Shown here one piece after another: positions 18,847 to 27,850 of a stretch of 50,331 nucleotides of DNA; the first letter of the stretch is position 1; each line of letters opens with the position of its first letter. Source of the stretch: Melioribacteraceae bacterium (GTDB taxonomy: Bacteria; Bacteroidota; Ignavibacteria; Ignavibacteriales; Melioribacteraceae); NCBI GenBank assembly GCA_026417375.1, contig JAOADJ010000007.1:1-50331 (forward strand), read 5' to 3'. Position numbers and translations under genes: made by a program. The notes beneath the pieces were generated by a model. That model did no database searches. It was given only the letters and a program-made list of their open reading frames with translations, and was not told the DNA's origin.

Positions 18847-19140
18847 TTATTGTTGACTAATTACTTTTGGGACATGGAAAAATTCTTCATTTCTTGCTGG
18901 TGAATTTTTTAAAGCATCTTCTGTTGAAACCGATTTTTTCAATTCATCATTTCGAAATACATTATTTGTTTCAAATGGGTGTGCAAGTGGTTCTACATTT
19001 GAAGTGTCTAATTCATTCAGCTTTTCTATATATAAAAGTATTTCATTGAATTGCGAAGTAAATTTTTCTAATTCACTTTCATCAAATTTAAGTTTTGCAA
19101 GTGAAGCAATATAAATAACATCTTCTTTTTTTACAGACAT
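18847..19140 (-). CDS. gatC: Asp-tRNA(Asn)/Glu-tRNA(Gln) amidotransferase subunit C
   Basis: Small scaffolding subunit of the GatCAB amidotransferase, which converts mischarged Glu-tRNA(Gln) or Asp-tRNA(Asn). The 97-residue protein has the GatC pattern: VIYIASLAKLKFDESELEKF, then FNEILLYIEKLNELDTSNVEP and the conserved PLAHPFE..N.FRND segment, and a C-terminal SPARNEEFFHVPKVI. gatA and gatB are not nearby. It is packed between the VWA lipoprotein gene (1-base gap) and kdsB (1-base gap). Confidence 0.93.
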   Translation of the reverse strand: MSVKKEDVIYIASLAKLKFDESELEKFTSQFNEILLYIEKLNELDTSNVEPLAHPFETNNVFRNDELKKSVSTEDALKNSPARNEEFFHVPKVISQQ

Positions 19141-19141
19141 T

Positions 19142-20431
19142 TTACCAACCTTGATATGTTACATTTACACTTTCTAAACTTCCTCTTAAACGAATTGTAA
19201 TTGTGTGAGATCTAAATCCTCTTTTAGGACTTGTTACAGTTAATAAATAAAAACTTTGAGAATAATTATTAAGGTATTCTCTTATACTGGTTAAAAATTG
19301 TGTTACATTTCCATTTGAAGCGTTGAAATAACCTGAAACACCTATCATTTTTAATATATCTTCTCTTAAATCGCCAGCATAACCAATTGTATAAACTCTT
19401 TTTCCTGCAACTGCATTTGTAGCTTCAGCAAGCGTTCTTTTTCCGGCAGTATCATCACCATCGGATAAAACAATCATAATCGGTTGATTGACTTTTTTTA
19501 CTGTTAAACTGCTAATTAATTTATTTGCTACATCAGAAACAGCTCCATAAAAATCTGTTGATCTTACACCATTTTGAATGTTACTGATTTCATTAATTGC
19601 TTGTTGAGCTGTTAACTGAGTTGGTATCTGACCACCTTTTGGTTTTAAAGTTTCACTAAATTCATAAACATAAAAAGATGAAATAAAAGCTGCTGGTGAA
19701 CTTAAAAAAGTAACAATAGAAGTTGCATCGGCTTTCATTTTTTGTAAGATGGAATTATCTGTAACACTTGAACTGTTATCAATCAAAATATGAACTGGCA
19801 TCAAAATATTTTCTGTTTTCTGATTTACAAAAGATAAATTTGATTCTCTTAATGGTTCGCCATCTTCAAGTATTTCAAAATCGCTTAACTTTAATCCGGT
19901 AATACCATTTCCTGATGCATCAACAACCTGAAATAAAATCGGAATATCGTGATCAATATTTATATGACTTTCATAATCATGTACTTTAATAAAGTATGAT
20001 GAAGTTTGTGGAATATCTTCAGTTTGAAAATAATAAGTTGGTGAATCTGTCCATGTACCATTTGGAAGTAAAGCTCTAACTCTCCATGCATACCAGGTTA
20101 AATATGATAACTTTCCTGTAAAAAATTTTGTTGTGGTTAATCCATTTCCTTTTGGTGTTGTTAACCAGGATGTTGCTGAAGGTAAAGTTCCATTATTCGA
20201 TGTTGGTTCTAAAAAAACCTGAAAAACTGTTCCAATTTGTGCTGTTGAAGTCCAACTTAAGTCAATACCATAAACCTGGATTCCTTTTGTTCCATCTTTT
20301 GGACTTTGAATTTGTATTACTGAATTATTTGGTGAAGTTGGATTTTCGGTATTTCCATCAAAAGAACAACTATTCATAATGAGAAAAATTATTGCGAGTG
20401 CAATTTTTATTTTTCTCATAAAATTAGTCAT
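19142..20431 (-). CDS. Lipoprotein with a fibronectin-like domain and a von Willebrand A domain
   Basis: The 429-residue protein has a lipoprotein signal ending in MNSC, an N-terminal beta domain with the aromatic pattern of a fibronectin type III fold (WTSTAQIGTVFQV, TWYAWRVRALLPNG), an intermediate region (DFEILEDGEPL), and a VWA domain from about residue 207 with MIDAS motif LIDNSSSVTD, later SDGDDT. VWA domains bind metal and protein ligands; the protein is probably exposed at the cell envelope. Start chosen at 20431 because AAGGAAA lies in front; a second ATG four codons in would also give a normal signal peptide. A strong promoter match lies 24 bases upstream. Confidence 0.82.
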   Translation of the reverse strand: MTNFMRKIKIALAIIFLIMNSCSFDGNTENPTSPNNSVIQIQSPKDGTKGIQVYGIDLSWTSTAQIGTVFQVFLEPTSNNGTLPSATSWLTTPKGNGLTTTKFFTGKLSYLTWYAWRVRALLPNGTWTDSPTYYFQTEDIPQTSSYFIKVHDYESHINIDHDIPILFQVVDASGNGITGLKLSDFEILEDGEPLRESNLSFVNQKTENILMPVHILIDNSSSVTDNSILQKMKADATSIVTFLSSPAAFISSFYVYEFSETLKPKGGQIPTQLTAQQAINEISNIQNGVRSTDFYGAVSDVANKLISSLTVKKVNQPIMIVLSDGDDTAGKRTLAEATNAVAGKRVYTIGYAGDLREDILKMIGVSGYFNASNGNVTQFLTSIREYLNNYSQSFYLLTVTSPKRGFRSHTITIRLRGSLESVNVTYQGW

Positions 20432-20455
20432 TAGTTTTCCTTCAAAATTCTATTT

Positions 20456-20488
20456 CAAATATAAAAATAAAAATTATTCTTCTACAAA
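20456..20488 (-). promoter_or_regulatory. Bacteroidota-type promoter for the VWA lipoprotein / gatC / kdsB unit
   Basis: On the minus strand TTTG (20488-20485) is followed after 21 bases by TATATTTG (20463-20456), both exact consensus boxes, 24 bases before the ATG at 20431. The -33 box lies inside the last codons of the upstream protease gene. Confidence 0.68.
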
Positions 20489-21579
20489 GAATTAATATGT
20501 GCTTTTCTTTTTTTGATGGAGGGATGACTATAAAAAAACCATTCTACAAATGGATGCGGTTCTTGATCTCCAAGATTTTGTTCTGTTAGTTTCTCAAGTG
20601 TATTTATAAATGCTTCTTTTTTGTTCGTTGATTTCACAGCAAACGAATCAGCTTCATATTCAAATTTTCTTGAAATCCAATTTGTTATTGGTTGGAAAAA
20701 TAATCCTATAATTGTTGCCCAAATTATTAAAATCGGCAAAGATGAAATTTGTGTAATATTTTGAAATCCAAACCATTCTAATGATACTAAATGTAAATTT
20801 GCTATCAGATAAAAAATTAAAAAACTTGATATGGTCCCTATTAAAATATTTTTTTGAATATGTTTTAGTTTATAGTGTCCTAGTTCATGTGCTATTACTG
20901 TTTCTATTTCATCAGCAGAATAGTTTTCAAGTAAAGTATCGCCTAACAAAATTCTTTTTGTTTTTCCTAAACCTGTAAAAGCTGCATTTGCTTTTTTTGT
21001 ATTCTTACTCATATTGAATTTAAATACATTTTCAACTTTAAGACCCGCCAATTTTGAAAGGTTTATAATTCTTTCTTTTAATTCTTCATTTTCAATCGGA
21101 GTAATTTTATAGAATAATGGTAGAATAAGAATTGGTAAAATTTGGGCTAATACAACTGATACAAAAAACATAATTATTGAAAATGGCAACCACCATAAAT
21201 TTCCAAATTTTGAAATAATAAAATAAAATAAGATTAAAAGTGGCAATCCAATTGTTAATCCAACTAACGTTCCTTTAACATTTTCCCAAAGCCATTTCAA
21301 AAAAGTTTGATTTGATAAATTGTATTTATGTTCAAGATAAAAATCAGTGTAATAATTCAAAGGAAAGAAAAATATTGATTGAACAAAACCAATCAACAAA
21401 GTAAAGAATATTAAAATTAAGTAGTTATTCGTTGTAAATTGACTTAAATAATTTTCCAGCTTAGAACTATAACCTAAAAAAACAAATAAGAATAAAAGTA
21501 TAAATGAAATTATTCCTTCGGTTATGCCCCAAAATAGTTTAATGTTATTATATTTTTTTGCTTTTGAATTTTCTATCAT
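20482..21579 (-). CDS. M48 family (Ste24-like) membrane zinc metallopeptidase
   Basis: A 365-residue integral-membrane protease. It has several hydrophobic helices in the first 165 residues, the zinc motif HELGH (231-235), a third-ligand candidate in KFEYEADSFAV, and the Ste24-type segment FKFNMSKNTKKANAAFTG. CAAX-type M48 proteases in bacteria do membrane protein quality control. Its start overlaps the BatE stop by 4 bases (ATGA), so it is translated with the Bat operon, which suggests a linked envelope-maintenance role; that is inference. Confidence 0.88.
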   Translation of the reverse strand: MIENSKAKKYNNIKLFWGITEGIISFILLFLFVFLGYSSKLENYLSQFTTNNYLILIFFTLLIGFVQSIFFFPLNYYTDFYLEHKYNLSNQTFLKWLWENVKGTLVGLTIGLPLLILFYFIISKFGNLWWLPFSIIMFFVSVVLAQILPILILPLFYKITPIENEELKERIINLSKLAGLKVENVFKFNMSKNTKKANAAFTGLGKTKRILLGDTLLENYSADEIETVIAHELGHYKLKHIQKNILIGTISSFLIFYLIANLHLVSLEWFGFQNITQISSLPILIIWATIIGLFFQPITNWISRKFEYEADSFAVKSTNKKEAFINTLEKLTEQNLGDQEPHPFVEWFFYSHPSIKKRKAHINSL

Positions 21580-22325
21580 ATTCTTCCAAAACTATTTTTT
21601 TCTATCCAGCCAATTTTTCCATCAAGAAGTTTTATTTTCACCCAGTTGCCAACTTCATCTTCAATAGTAAATTTAATTCCTTCATGAATTACAAAATTAT
21701 CATTACTTTTTTCATCGGGAGAAGTTTTAGCAGTATAAACTTGTTCTGTTAAAACACCATAATTCAAATCCTTTTCACGAGTAATTCTGGAAATAAATAT
21801 TATCACAAAAATTATTAGTACGGCTAATGAAATTGAACCAACAAGAAATGATATTCTTTGCAAAGAAATTTTTCCTGAAAAAAAATAGATAGCAATACTT
21901 CCAAGTAAAATCCATAAAATAAAAACTATAATAATTTGTTGAGTTGTAGAAGGAATAAAAGTAATTAAACTTTCCCACCACAAAATGATAAATAATTTTG
22001 GGACTTCAGAAATTTTATCAACTGTGCGGGCATTAGCTAATTTAAGATTGAATTGCAGATCTTCATCACTTGGATCGAGTTTTAATCCTCTTTCATAATT
22101 CAAAATTGCAAAACCTATTTTCCCTTCTCTGAAATATGCATTGCCAAGATTATAATAAAGAGGTGCGCTTTCGTATCCCTGTTCTATAAGTTTTTGATAA
22201 AGAGAAATTGCTTCCTGATAATTTTGTTGTTTATACAAGTCATTAGCTTTATTCATTAATTCTTCAGGCGATTGAGCAAATAGATTAATTGATAAAACAA
22301 AAATTAGAATTAAAAATTTTTTCAT
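21576..22325 (-). CDS. batE: BatE: TPR protein with SH3-like C-terminal domain
   Basis: The 249-residue product has a signal peptide (1-17), two or three tetratricopeptide repeats (about 20-90: ANDLYKQQNYQEAISLYQKL, APLYYNLGNAYFREGKI), two membrane helices (about 125-180), and a final bacterial SH3-like domain (VHEGIKFTIEDEVGNWVKIKLLDGKIGWI, in part). This matches BatE of the Bacteroides aerotolerance operon. It lies directly after batD with a 4-base overlap. The TPRs probably contact BatD/BatC in the periplasm. Confidence 0.83.
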   Translation of the reverse strand: MKKFLILIFVLSINLFAQSPEELMNKANDLYKQQNYQEAISLYQKLIEQGYESAPLYYNLGNAYFREGKIGFAILNYERGLKLDPSDEDLQFNLKLANARTVDKISEVPKLFIILWWESLITFIPSTTQQIIIVFILWILLGSIAIYFFSGKISLQRISFLVGSISLAVLIIFVIIFISRITREKDLNYGVLTEQVYTAKTSPDEKSNDNFVIHEGIKFTIEDEVGNWVKIKLLDGKIGWIEKNSFGRI

Positions 22326-24145
22326 TTCTTACCTCCAATCCTTGAATCAAGCTCAACGATTACTTTTATCGTTTCTTCATATAGATCATCTGCTTGCATT
22401 TGCATTTCTGCTTGTGGAGCGTACCGTGCGAATACACATTTATCTGCAACATTTTTTACTCTTTGTAATAATTCTTCACTCACATTTTTATTTCTTAATT
22501 TTTCAATGGCTAGATCAATTGTAAATTCAGATCTTTGAATTGTTAATTTATCTTCTAAATAACCATACAACGCAAGAGATAATTCATTATAAAAATTTGA
22601 TGTTTGTAATTTTTCTAAAGCTGCCTTAGCAAGTTTTAATCTTTTACGTGCTTCCTTTTCAGCTTTCTGATATTTCATTAACTGAATATTACCATAAAGT
22701 TTATCTCTTCTTTGCTTAATTATTAACGCACCCGCCAATAAAATAATTGGTGATATTGTTGCAAACCAAAACCAATTTTTAATTAATGTTATTTCTGGTT
22801 TTAATTCTAATTGAAAATCTTTTGTCTTAATGTATCGAATATCTTCGCTTAAAATTTTTATATCTTCTTTATCAAATGATTGTGATACAAACTCATCACT
22901 TGCTCCTTTTTTAACATTGATTCTATAAGCTTCCGATTTTAAGGTTACATATTTTTTTGTGGATGGATTAAAAAAAGTAAATTCAACAGGAGGTATTTCC
23001 TTTACACCAGGTGAACGAGGAATAATTAAATAATCAATAATTTTTTGACCACTAACAATTGCACCATTATTTATGTTTTCAATTACTTTTGGTTCATATT
23101 TTTCAAATCCGGCAGGCAACTGTAATTGCGGAATATTTAACAGTTTAATATTTCCACTTCCGGAAATATTAATTCTTAATCTCAAAGATTCATTAGTAGC
23201 AACATCTTTTTTATCAATTTCACTTTTCATTGAGAAATTACCAACAGCGCCAGAGAAGGAAGCAGGAGCGCCTGAAGGTAATGGGTCAACCTGAACTTTA
23301 ATTGTATTTGATTTAGATAGTAAATCAATAGTTTCTGTTCTATTAAAAAATGAATCGTTGAAAAAATCATCGAAGAGATCATTTCCAGTTCTTTTCTTTT
23401 TAACAATTACAGGAATATTTAATTCAAAAGGTGTAACATTTAACATTCCTGTTTTTGTTGGGAAAAGAGCAACCTGTTTTATTTTTGCAACACGATATCT
23501 TTCTCCCCGAAACATTTCAAGATCAAAATTAATTTGTTTGATTGGCTGAATTTCTTCTGCCCAAAAACCTTCATAAGATGGAAGTTTTGAAATTTGTGGC
23601 GATGCAATATTTAATTTAGTATAGAGTTTATAAGTAACTGTGATTTGTTCACCTTGCAAAACTTTTGTTTTATTCGCTTCGGCTATGATGAAAACATTTT
23701 TTGATAAATCTTCTTTTACATTTGAATTACTGGAGTGATTTGATTGTCGTTGAACTCCTTTTTCAACTTTTATTTTCAATGGTTGAGTTGAATACTTTTT
23801 TCCTTCATATGTAATTGATGCTGAACCAATGGTAAATTCACCTAAATTCTGTGCAAGTAAAATGTAGGAAAAGGTTAAAGATCCACTAGTTCTTCCATTA
23901 ATAATAGTCATACTGGATGATTGATTTGGTCCGGTTAAAATTCTAAATCCATTAAAAGATGGAGGGATGAAATTGCTGATATTATTTATATCGCTACCTT
24001 CGAAAATAAAATCGATTTGAAACTGTTCTCCTTCGCCTACAATTGTTCTATCAACAGATGCAGTAAATTTTTGTGAAAACAAATTATTTGTTGTAATTAA
24101 TAAAAATATAAACGACAAAATTTTTATGTAATTAATTTTTAACAT
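22322..24145 (-). CDS. batD: BatD: secreted/anchored Ig-like repeat protein
   Basis: BatD-family protein, about 607 residues. A signal peptide (to about residue 25) is followed by several Ig-like beta domains (TASVDRTIVGEGEQFQIDF, FIIAEANKTKVLQGEQITVTYKL, in part), one membrane helix near residue 445-465, and a cytoplasmic helical tail. The start was set at the second ATG (24145) because GGAG lies 5 bases before it but only 2 before the first ATG (24148). Part of the Bat system with VWA proteins BatA and BatB encoded upstream. Confidence 0.87.
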   Translation of the reverse strand: MLKINYIKILSFIFLLITTNNLFSQKFTASVDRTIVGEGEQFQIDFIFEGSDINNISNFIPPSFNGFRILTGPNQSSSMTIINGRTSGSLTFSYILLAQNLGEFTIGSASITYEGKKYSTQPLKIKVEKGVQRQSNHSSNSNVKEDLSKNVFIIAEANKTKVLQGEQITVTYKLYTKLNIASPQISKLPSYEGFWAEEIQPIKQINFDLEMFRGERYRVAKIKQVALFPTKTGMLNVTPFELNIPVIVKKKRTGNDLFDDFFNDSFFNRTETIDLLSKSNTIKVQVDPLPSGAPASFSGAVGNFSMKSEIDKKDVATNESLRLRINISGSGNIKLLNIPQLQLPAGFEKYEPKVIENINNGAIVSGQKIIDYLIIPRSPGVKEIPPVEFTFFNPSTKKYVTLKSEAYRINVKKGASDEFVSQSFDKEDIKILSEDIRYIKTKDFQLELKPEITLIKNWFWFATISPIILLAGALIIKQRRDKLYGNIQLMKYQKAEKEARKRLKLAKAALEKLQTSNFYNELSLALYGYLEDKLTIQRSEFTIDLAIEKLRNKNVSEELLQRVKNVADKCVFARYAPQAEMQMQADDLYEETIKVIVELDSRIGGKK

Positions 24146-24194
24146 CATTACTCCAACATCATTTTTCGATTAATAAATTTTCGTTTTCATTTTC

Positions 24195-24872
24195 TTACCA
24201 ATCTTTATCAGTAGAATAAACTTTACCTTGAACTTTTCTTAATTTCTTTTGCATATCTTTTTCATTGTTTTTCAAGGCATCAAGAATTCGTTGTGCTTCT
24301 TCTTTCGAAATTTGATTTTTTTGCTGTTGCTGCTGTTGTTGATTTTGCTCTTTTTTGTTATCCTGATTTTTATTTTGCTCTTGTTGTTGATCTTGATTTT
24401 TATTTTGGTCTTGTTTTTTATCGTTCTTGTTTTGTTGATTTTGCTTTTGTTGATTTTGCTTCAACATATTCAAAGCATATGAAAGATTATACTTTGTGTC
24501 CAAATCATTTGGATTTAATTTCAAAGCTTGTTTATAGGCATTAATTCCATCTTTAAATTCATTTTTTTTAATTAACGCATTTCCGATGTTATGATATACA
24601 GCTGCTTTCTCTTTTTCATTTTCAGTTAATGGAATAGAATTTTGAAATGATTGAATTGCCTCATCATATCTTCCTTGTTTATAATATGCATCACCTAAAT
24701 TAAAATTACTATGAAATGACTTATTATTTTTCTCCAGACTTTTTTTGAATTTTACTTCGGCATCAGAATATTTTTTTTCTTTGTATAAATCAACTCCATC
24801 ATTGTTTAAACTTCTTTGACTTTGAGCAAGAACTAAAGATGAAATAAAAATCAAGAAAATTATTTTTTTCAT
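24195..24872 (-). CDS. batC: BatC: TPR protein with a Gln/Asn-rich tract
   Basis: The 225-residue protein has a signal peptide (1-16), about three TPRs (roughly 22-135: GNALIKKNEFKDGINAYKQA and similar), then a low-complexity run of Gln, Asn, Lys and Asp at about 138-187, and a short charged C-terminal helix. Size and TPR content match BatC of the Bat operon. The tract is made of CAA/AAC/AAA-rich codons and could vary in length by slippage. Overlaps the batB stop by 4 bases. Confidence 0.82.
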   Translation of the reverse strand: MKKIIFLIFISSLVLAQSQRSLNNDGVDLYKEKKYSDAEVKFKKSLEKNNKSFHSNFNLGDAYYKQGRYDEAIQSFQNSIPLTENEKEKAAVYHNIGNALIKKNEFKDGINAYKQALKLNPNDLDTKYNLSYALNMLKQNQQKQNQQNKNDKKQDQNKNQDQQQEQNKNQDNKKEQNQQQQQQQKNQISKEEAQRILDALKNNEKDMQKKLRKVQGKVYSTDKDW

Positions 24873-25915
24873 CGTATCTCTCCTTTTCTCAATTCTTCCA
24901 GCTTAACTATCCATTTTGTTTTCTTAGATGTAATTCTAAATTCAATTAACAATAGAAAAATTGCGGGTATTAAAAACCAATAAAATTTATCTTCATAATC
25001 GGTTATTCTTTTTGAACCATATTCAGATTCCTGAATTTTAGCAAGGTCATTATAAATTTTATCAAGTTCATCTTCAGAATTTGTTCCCCGATAATATTTA
25101 CCATTTCCTTGTTCAGTAATTTTCTTTAAGGTTTCTTCATCTAATTTTGTTAAAACAATTTCTCCTTGATTATCTTTTTTATAACCGATTTGAACGCCAT
25201 CTTCATTATAAATTGGAATAGGAGTTCCAGCTGTTGAACCAAGACCAATAGCATAAATAGAAACATTTTTAGAATTAGCTTCTTTTAGTGGTTCATCAAT
25301 ATTTCCTTCATGATCTTCACCATCAGTAATAATAACAATTGCTTTATTTGTTGGGTCTTCATATTTAAATGATCGAAGAGCTAAATCCAATGCATCACCA
25401 ATATTTGTTCCGGGTTGAGGAACAGTATTAAAATCGACAGCATTTAAAAATAAATTTGCTGCTGAATAATCAGAAGTTAATGGAAATTGTATAAATGCTT
25501 GTCCAGCAAAAACAATTAAACCAATTCTGTCTCCATTTAATCTTTGCATCAATTTTGAAATTTCGAATTTTGCTTTTTCTAATCTGTTTGGTTTAATGTC
25601 TTCAGCAGCCATGCTTCGGGAAACATCAAGTAAAATATATACATCAATTCCAACTTGTTTTGCTTCTTCTATCTTTGTACCAATTCTTGGGTTTGCAACA
25701 CCAACTATTGTAAAAGTTAAAGCAATCATTAAAATGATAAACTTTAACATTTCTTTGAAATTATTTTTTTCAGGTATAATTTCTTTTTGAAGATTTTCTG
25801 ATATAAAAACGTTCAAAACTTCTTTTTGTTTTTTTCTGTTCAATAAGTACAGTAAAACAAGAAAAGGAATAACTAATAAAAGATATAATATTTCGGGATT
25901 TTCAAATCTTATCAT
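24869..25915 (-). CDS. batB: BatB: membrane VWA-domain protein
   Basis: A 348-residue protein with two membrane helices at the N-terminus (about 9-26 and 56-76), a VWA domain (about 90-290) with a complete MIDAS DVSRS (Asp97, Ser99, Ser101) and TDGEDHEGN, and a C-terminal membrane helix near 320. BatA and BatB are paralogous VWA proteins of the aerotolerance operon, thought to form a complex with MoxR. It overlaps batA by 4 bases and batC by 4 bases. MIDAS residues are intact, so metal binding is expected. Confidence 0.9.
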   Translation of the reverse strand: MIRFENPEILYLLLVIPFLVLLYLLNRKKQKEVLNVFISENLQKEIIPEKNNFKEMLKFIILMIALTFTIVGVANPRIGTKIEEAKQVGIDVYILLDVSRSMAAEDIKPNRLEKAKFEISKLMQRLNGDRIGLIVFAGQAFIQFPLTSDYSAANLFLNAVDFNTVPQPGTNIGDALDLALRSFKYEDPTNKAIVIITDGEDHEGNIDEPLKEANSKNVSIYAIGLGSTAGTPIPIYNEDGVQIGYKKDNQGEIVLTKLDEETLKKITEQGNGKYYRGTNSEDELDKIYNDLAKIQESEYGSKRITDYEDKFYWFLIPAIFLLLIEFRITSKKTKWIVKLEELRKGEIR

Positions 25916-26907
25916 GGAATTTTTTTCAAATAAGTTTTAGAAATAACAACTTGAGTTAAAATTAAAACCATTCCAGAAAATGCCCACCAAAAGTAAAGTT
26001 CTTTAGCATGACGATATGAAGTTACTTCAACTCTTGTTTTTTCCATTTTATCAATTTCATCATAAATCTGCGCTAGTTTTTTATTGTTTGTAGCTCTAAA
26101 ATATTTACCACCAGTAATTGAGGAAATTTGTTTTAATAAATTTTCATCTATCTCAACAGGTACCATCTGATAACGAATTCCAAAAGGAGTTTGAAATGGA
26201 TATGGTGCTTCACCAATAGAACCAACACCGATTGAATAAATTCTAATACCAAATTTAGCTGCAATCTGTGCTGCTGTTATTGGATCAATTTGACCTGCAT
26301 TATTAACACCATCAGTTAATAAAATCATTACTTTACTTTTTGCCTTGCTATCTTTTAATCTATTAACTCCATTTGCAATTGCATTTCCAATTGCAGTTCC
26401 ATCTTCAATCATTCCCATTTTTATTTCACGTAATAAATTTTTTAAAACTGAATAATCTATTGTCAATGGACATTGTGTAAAACTATCACCGGAAAAAATT
26501 ACAAGTCCGATTTGATCAACTGTTCGGCCATTAATAAATTCTTCTGTAACTTTTTTTGCAGCTTCTAATCTGTTTGGTTTAAAATCTTCTGCGAGCATAC
26601 TTCCTGAAATATCAAGAACCATTGCTATATCAATTCCTTCGGTATAAATATTTTCTCCACTGCTAAAACTTTGTGGACGAGCAGCTGCTATAATTAATAA
26701 TATTAAACCAATTAAGGTGAGTACATTCGGTAAGTGAATTAATTTTTCTTTTAGTGTAACAGGTGCTTTTCCAAAAAACTGAAGTGATGAGAAGTTAACA
26801 TTTGGTGTAATTGAATTTTTATTCTTCCAAAACCAATATGCTAAAGCAAAAACAAAAATTAGTAATGTAAACATCCATGGATAAGCAAAAGTAACATCGC
26901 TAAACAT
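25912..26907 (-). CDS. batA: BatA: membrane VWA-domain protein
   Basis: A 331-residue protein with N-terminal membrane helices (about 9-26 and 58-76), a VWA domain with MIDAS DISGS (Asp98 onward) and LLTDGVNNAG, and a final membrane helix. The start was set at the ATG at 26907: GGAGAG lies 4-6 bases before it, and the resulting N-terminus MFSDVTFAYPWMF fits BatA better than the ATG 12 bases upstream. It overlaps the upstream BatD-like gene by 8 bases. Sister of BatB in the same operon. Confidence 0.9.
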   Translation of the reverse strand: MFSDVTFAYPWMFTLLIFVFALAYWFWKNKNSITPNVNFSSLQFFGKAPVTLKEKLIHLPNVLTLIGLILLIIAAARPQSFSSGENIYTEGIDIAMVLDISGSMLAEDFKPNRLEAAKKVTEEFINGRTVDQIGLVIFSGDSFTQCPLTIDYSVLKNLLREIKMGMIEDGTAIGNAIANGVNRLKDSKAKSKVMILLTDGVNNAGQIDPITAAQIAAKFGIRIYSIGVGSIGEAPYPFQTPFGIRYQMVPVEIDENLLKQISSITGGKYFRATNNKKLAQIYDEIDKMEKTRVEVTSYRHAKELYFWWAFSGMVLILTQVVISKTYLKKIP

Positions 26908-27850
26908 TTTGCTCTCCATTTTTTTGTTCTTCTAATTTTATAATTGGAATTGTTTTGTTTACAATTTCATAAGCCTGAGAAAGCATTTCTTCATTTAATT
27001 TTGGAATAGGTTCGTATTTAGCAAACTTTACTAGATCTGCATTAGAGAAAAAGTTTTCTGCAATTGTAAAAATATCTTTAGCTTCATCAATAATTGATAA
27101 TATTGGCAATATTTCTGATGATGGCATTTCTAAAGCACGGAATTTAAATCTGTTTTCAAAATACTCGCGTATTATTTCGGTCAATTCAGAATGATACTCT
27201 TTAACATTTCCATTTTGCCATAATTTTTTTTCTTTTAATAAATCTAATTTTTGAATAGCAATTTCGTGAGGTTGTAAAATTATTTCAGGTGCTTTTATTT
27301 CATCTTTAATTTTTTTCTTTTTCAGATATTTTACTAATAAATAGATAGCAACAAACAGAATAGTAACTGAAATAATAATTAATGCAATTACCCACCATGG
27401 TAATGGAATTTTTATAGGTTCTTTAATTTCACGAATATCTTCCTGTGGGTTTACTTCTAATGTTTTAACTAAAATTGTAAAAGGAGTTGTTGCAATAACT
27501 TTTTTTTCACTTACATTATTTTCATAATAAAATATTTTTAATGAAGGTATTTCAACTTTGCCTGAATCATATTTACTAAAAATAAATTTATGTAATTCAA
27601 TTATCTTTTCATTTTCTTCTTTTTTATCCACCGGATATAATTTTATAAACTCTAATACTTTTAAACTATCCTTAATATTTGGTAATTCAGTTTTAATTTT
27701 TTTATCGTGGTTAATTTGGAGAGAGAAAGTAATATAATCACCTACTTTATATTCTGTTGTGTCTGTAAAAGCAGTAACCGAAATTGATTGAGAATAAATT
27801 GATTTAGTAATTAATATCAATAAAAATAATAAACGAAAATATTTTACCAT
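26900..27850 (-). CDS. BatD-like single-span envelope protein between DUF58 and BatA genes
   Basis: The 316-residue protein has a signal peptide (1-20), an Ig-like domain (about 22-135; FTDTTEYKVGDYITFSLQI), a membrane helix near 150-172, and a cytoplasmic helical domain (about 190-310; EYHSELTEIIREYFENRF). The layout resembles a shortened BatD, or the DUF4381-like proteins found at this spot in MoxR-VWA operons. GGAGAAAAG precedes the ATG. I infer it is an adaptor linking the periplasmic and cytoplasmic parts of the complex; the exact family is uncertain. Confidence 0.72.
   Translation of the reverse strand: MVKYFRLLFLLILITKSIYSQSISVTAFTDTTEYKVGDYITFSLQINHDKKIKTELPNIKDSLKVLEFIKLYPVDKKEENEKIIELHKFIFSKYDSGKVEIPSLKIFYYENNVSEKKVIATTPFTILVKTLEVNPQEDIREIKEPIKIPLPWWVIALIIISVTILFVAIYLLVKYLKKKKIKDEIKAPEIILQPHEIAIQKLDLLKEKKLWQNGNVKEYHSELTEIIREYFENRFKFRALEMPSSEILPILSIIDEAKDIFTIAENFFSNADLVKFAKYEPIPKLNEEMLSQAYEIVNKTIPIIKLEEQKNGEQNV

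Noticed and set aside
24249-24544. Leucine-rich or alternating hydrophobic open frames opposite BatC
   Set aside because: They are the reverse complement of the Gln/Asn-rich tract and have no independent support.
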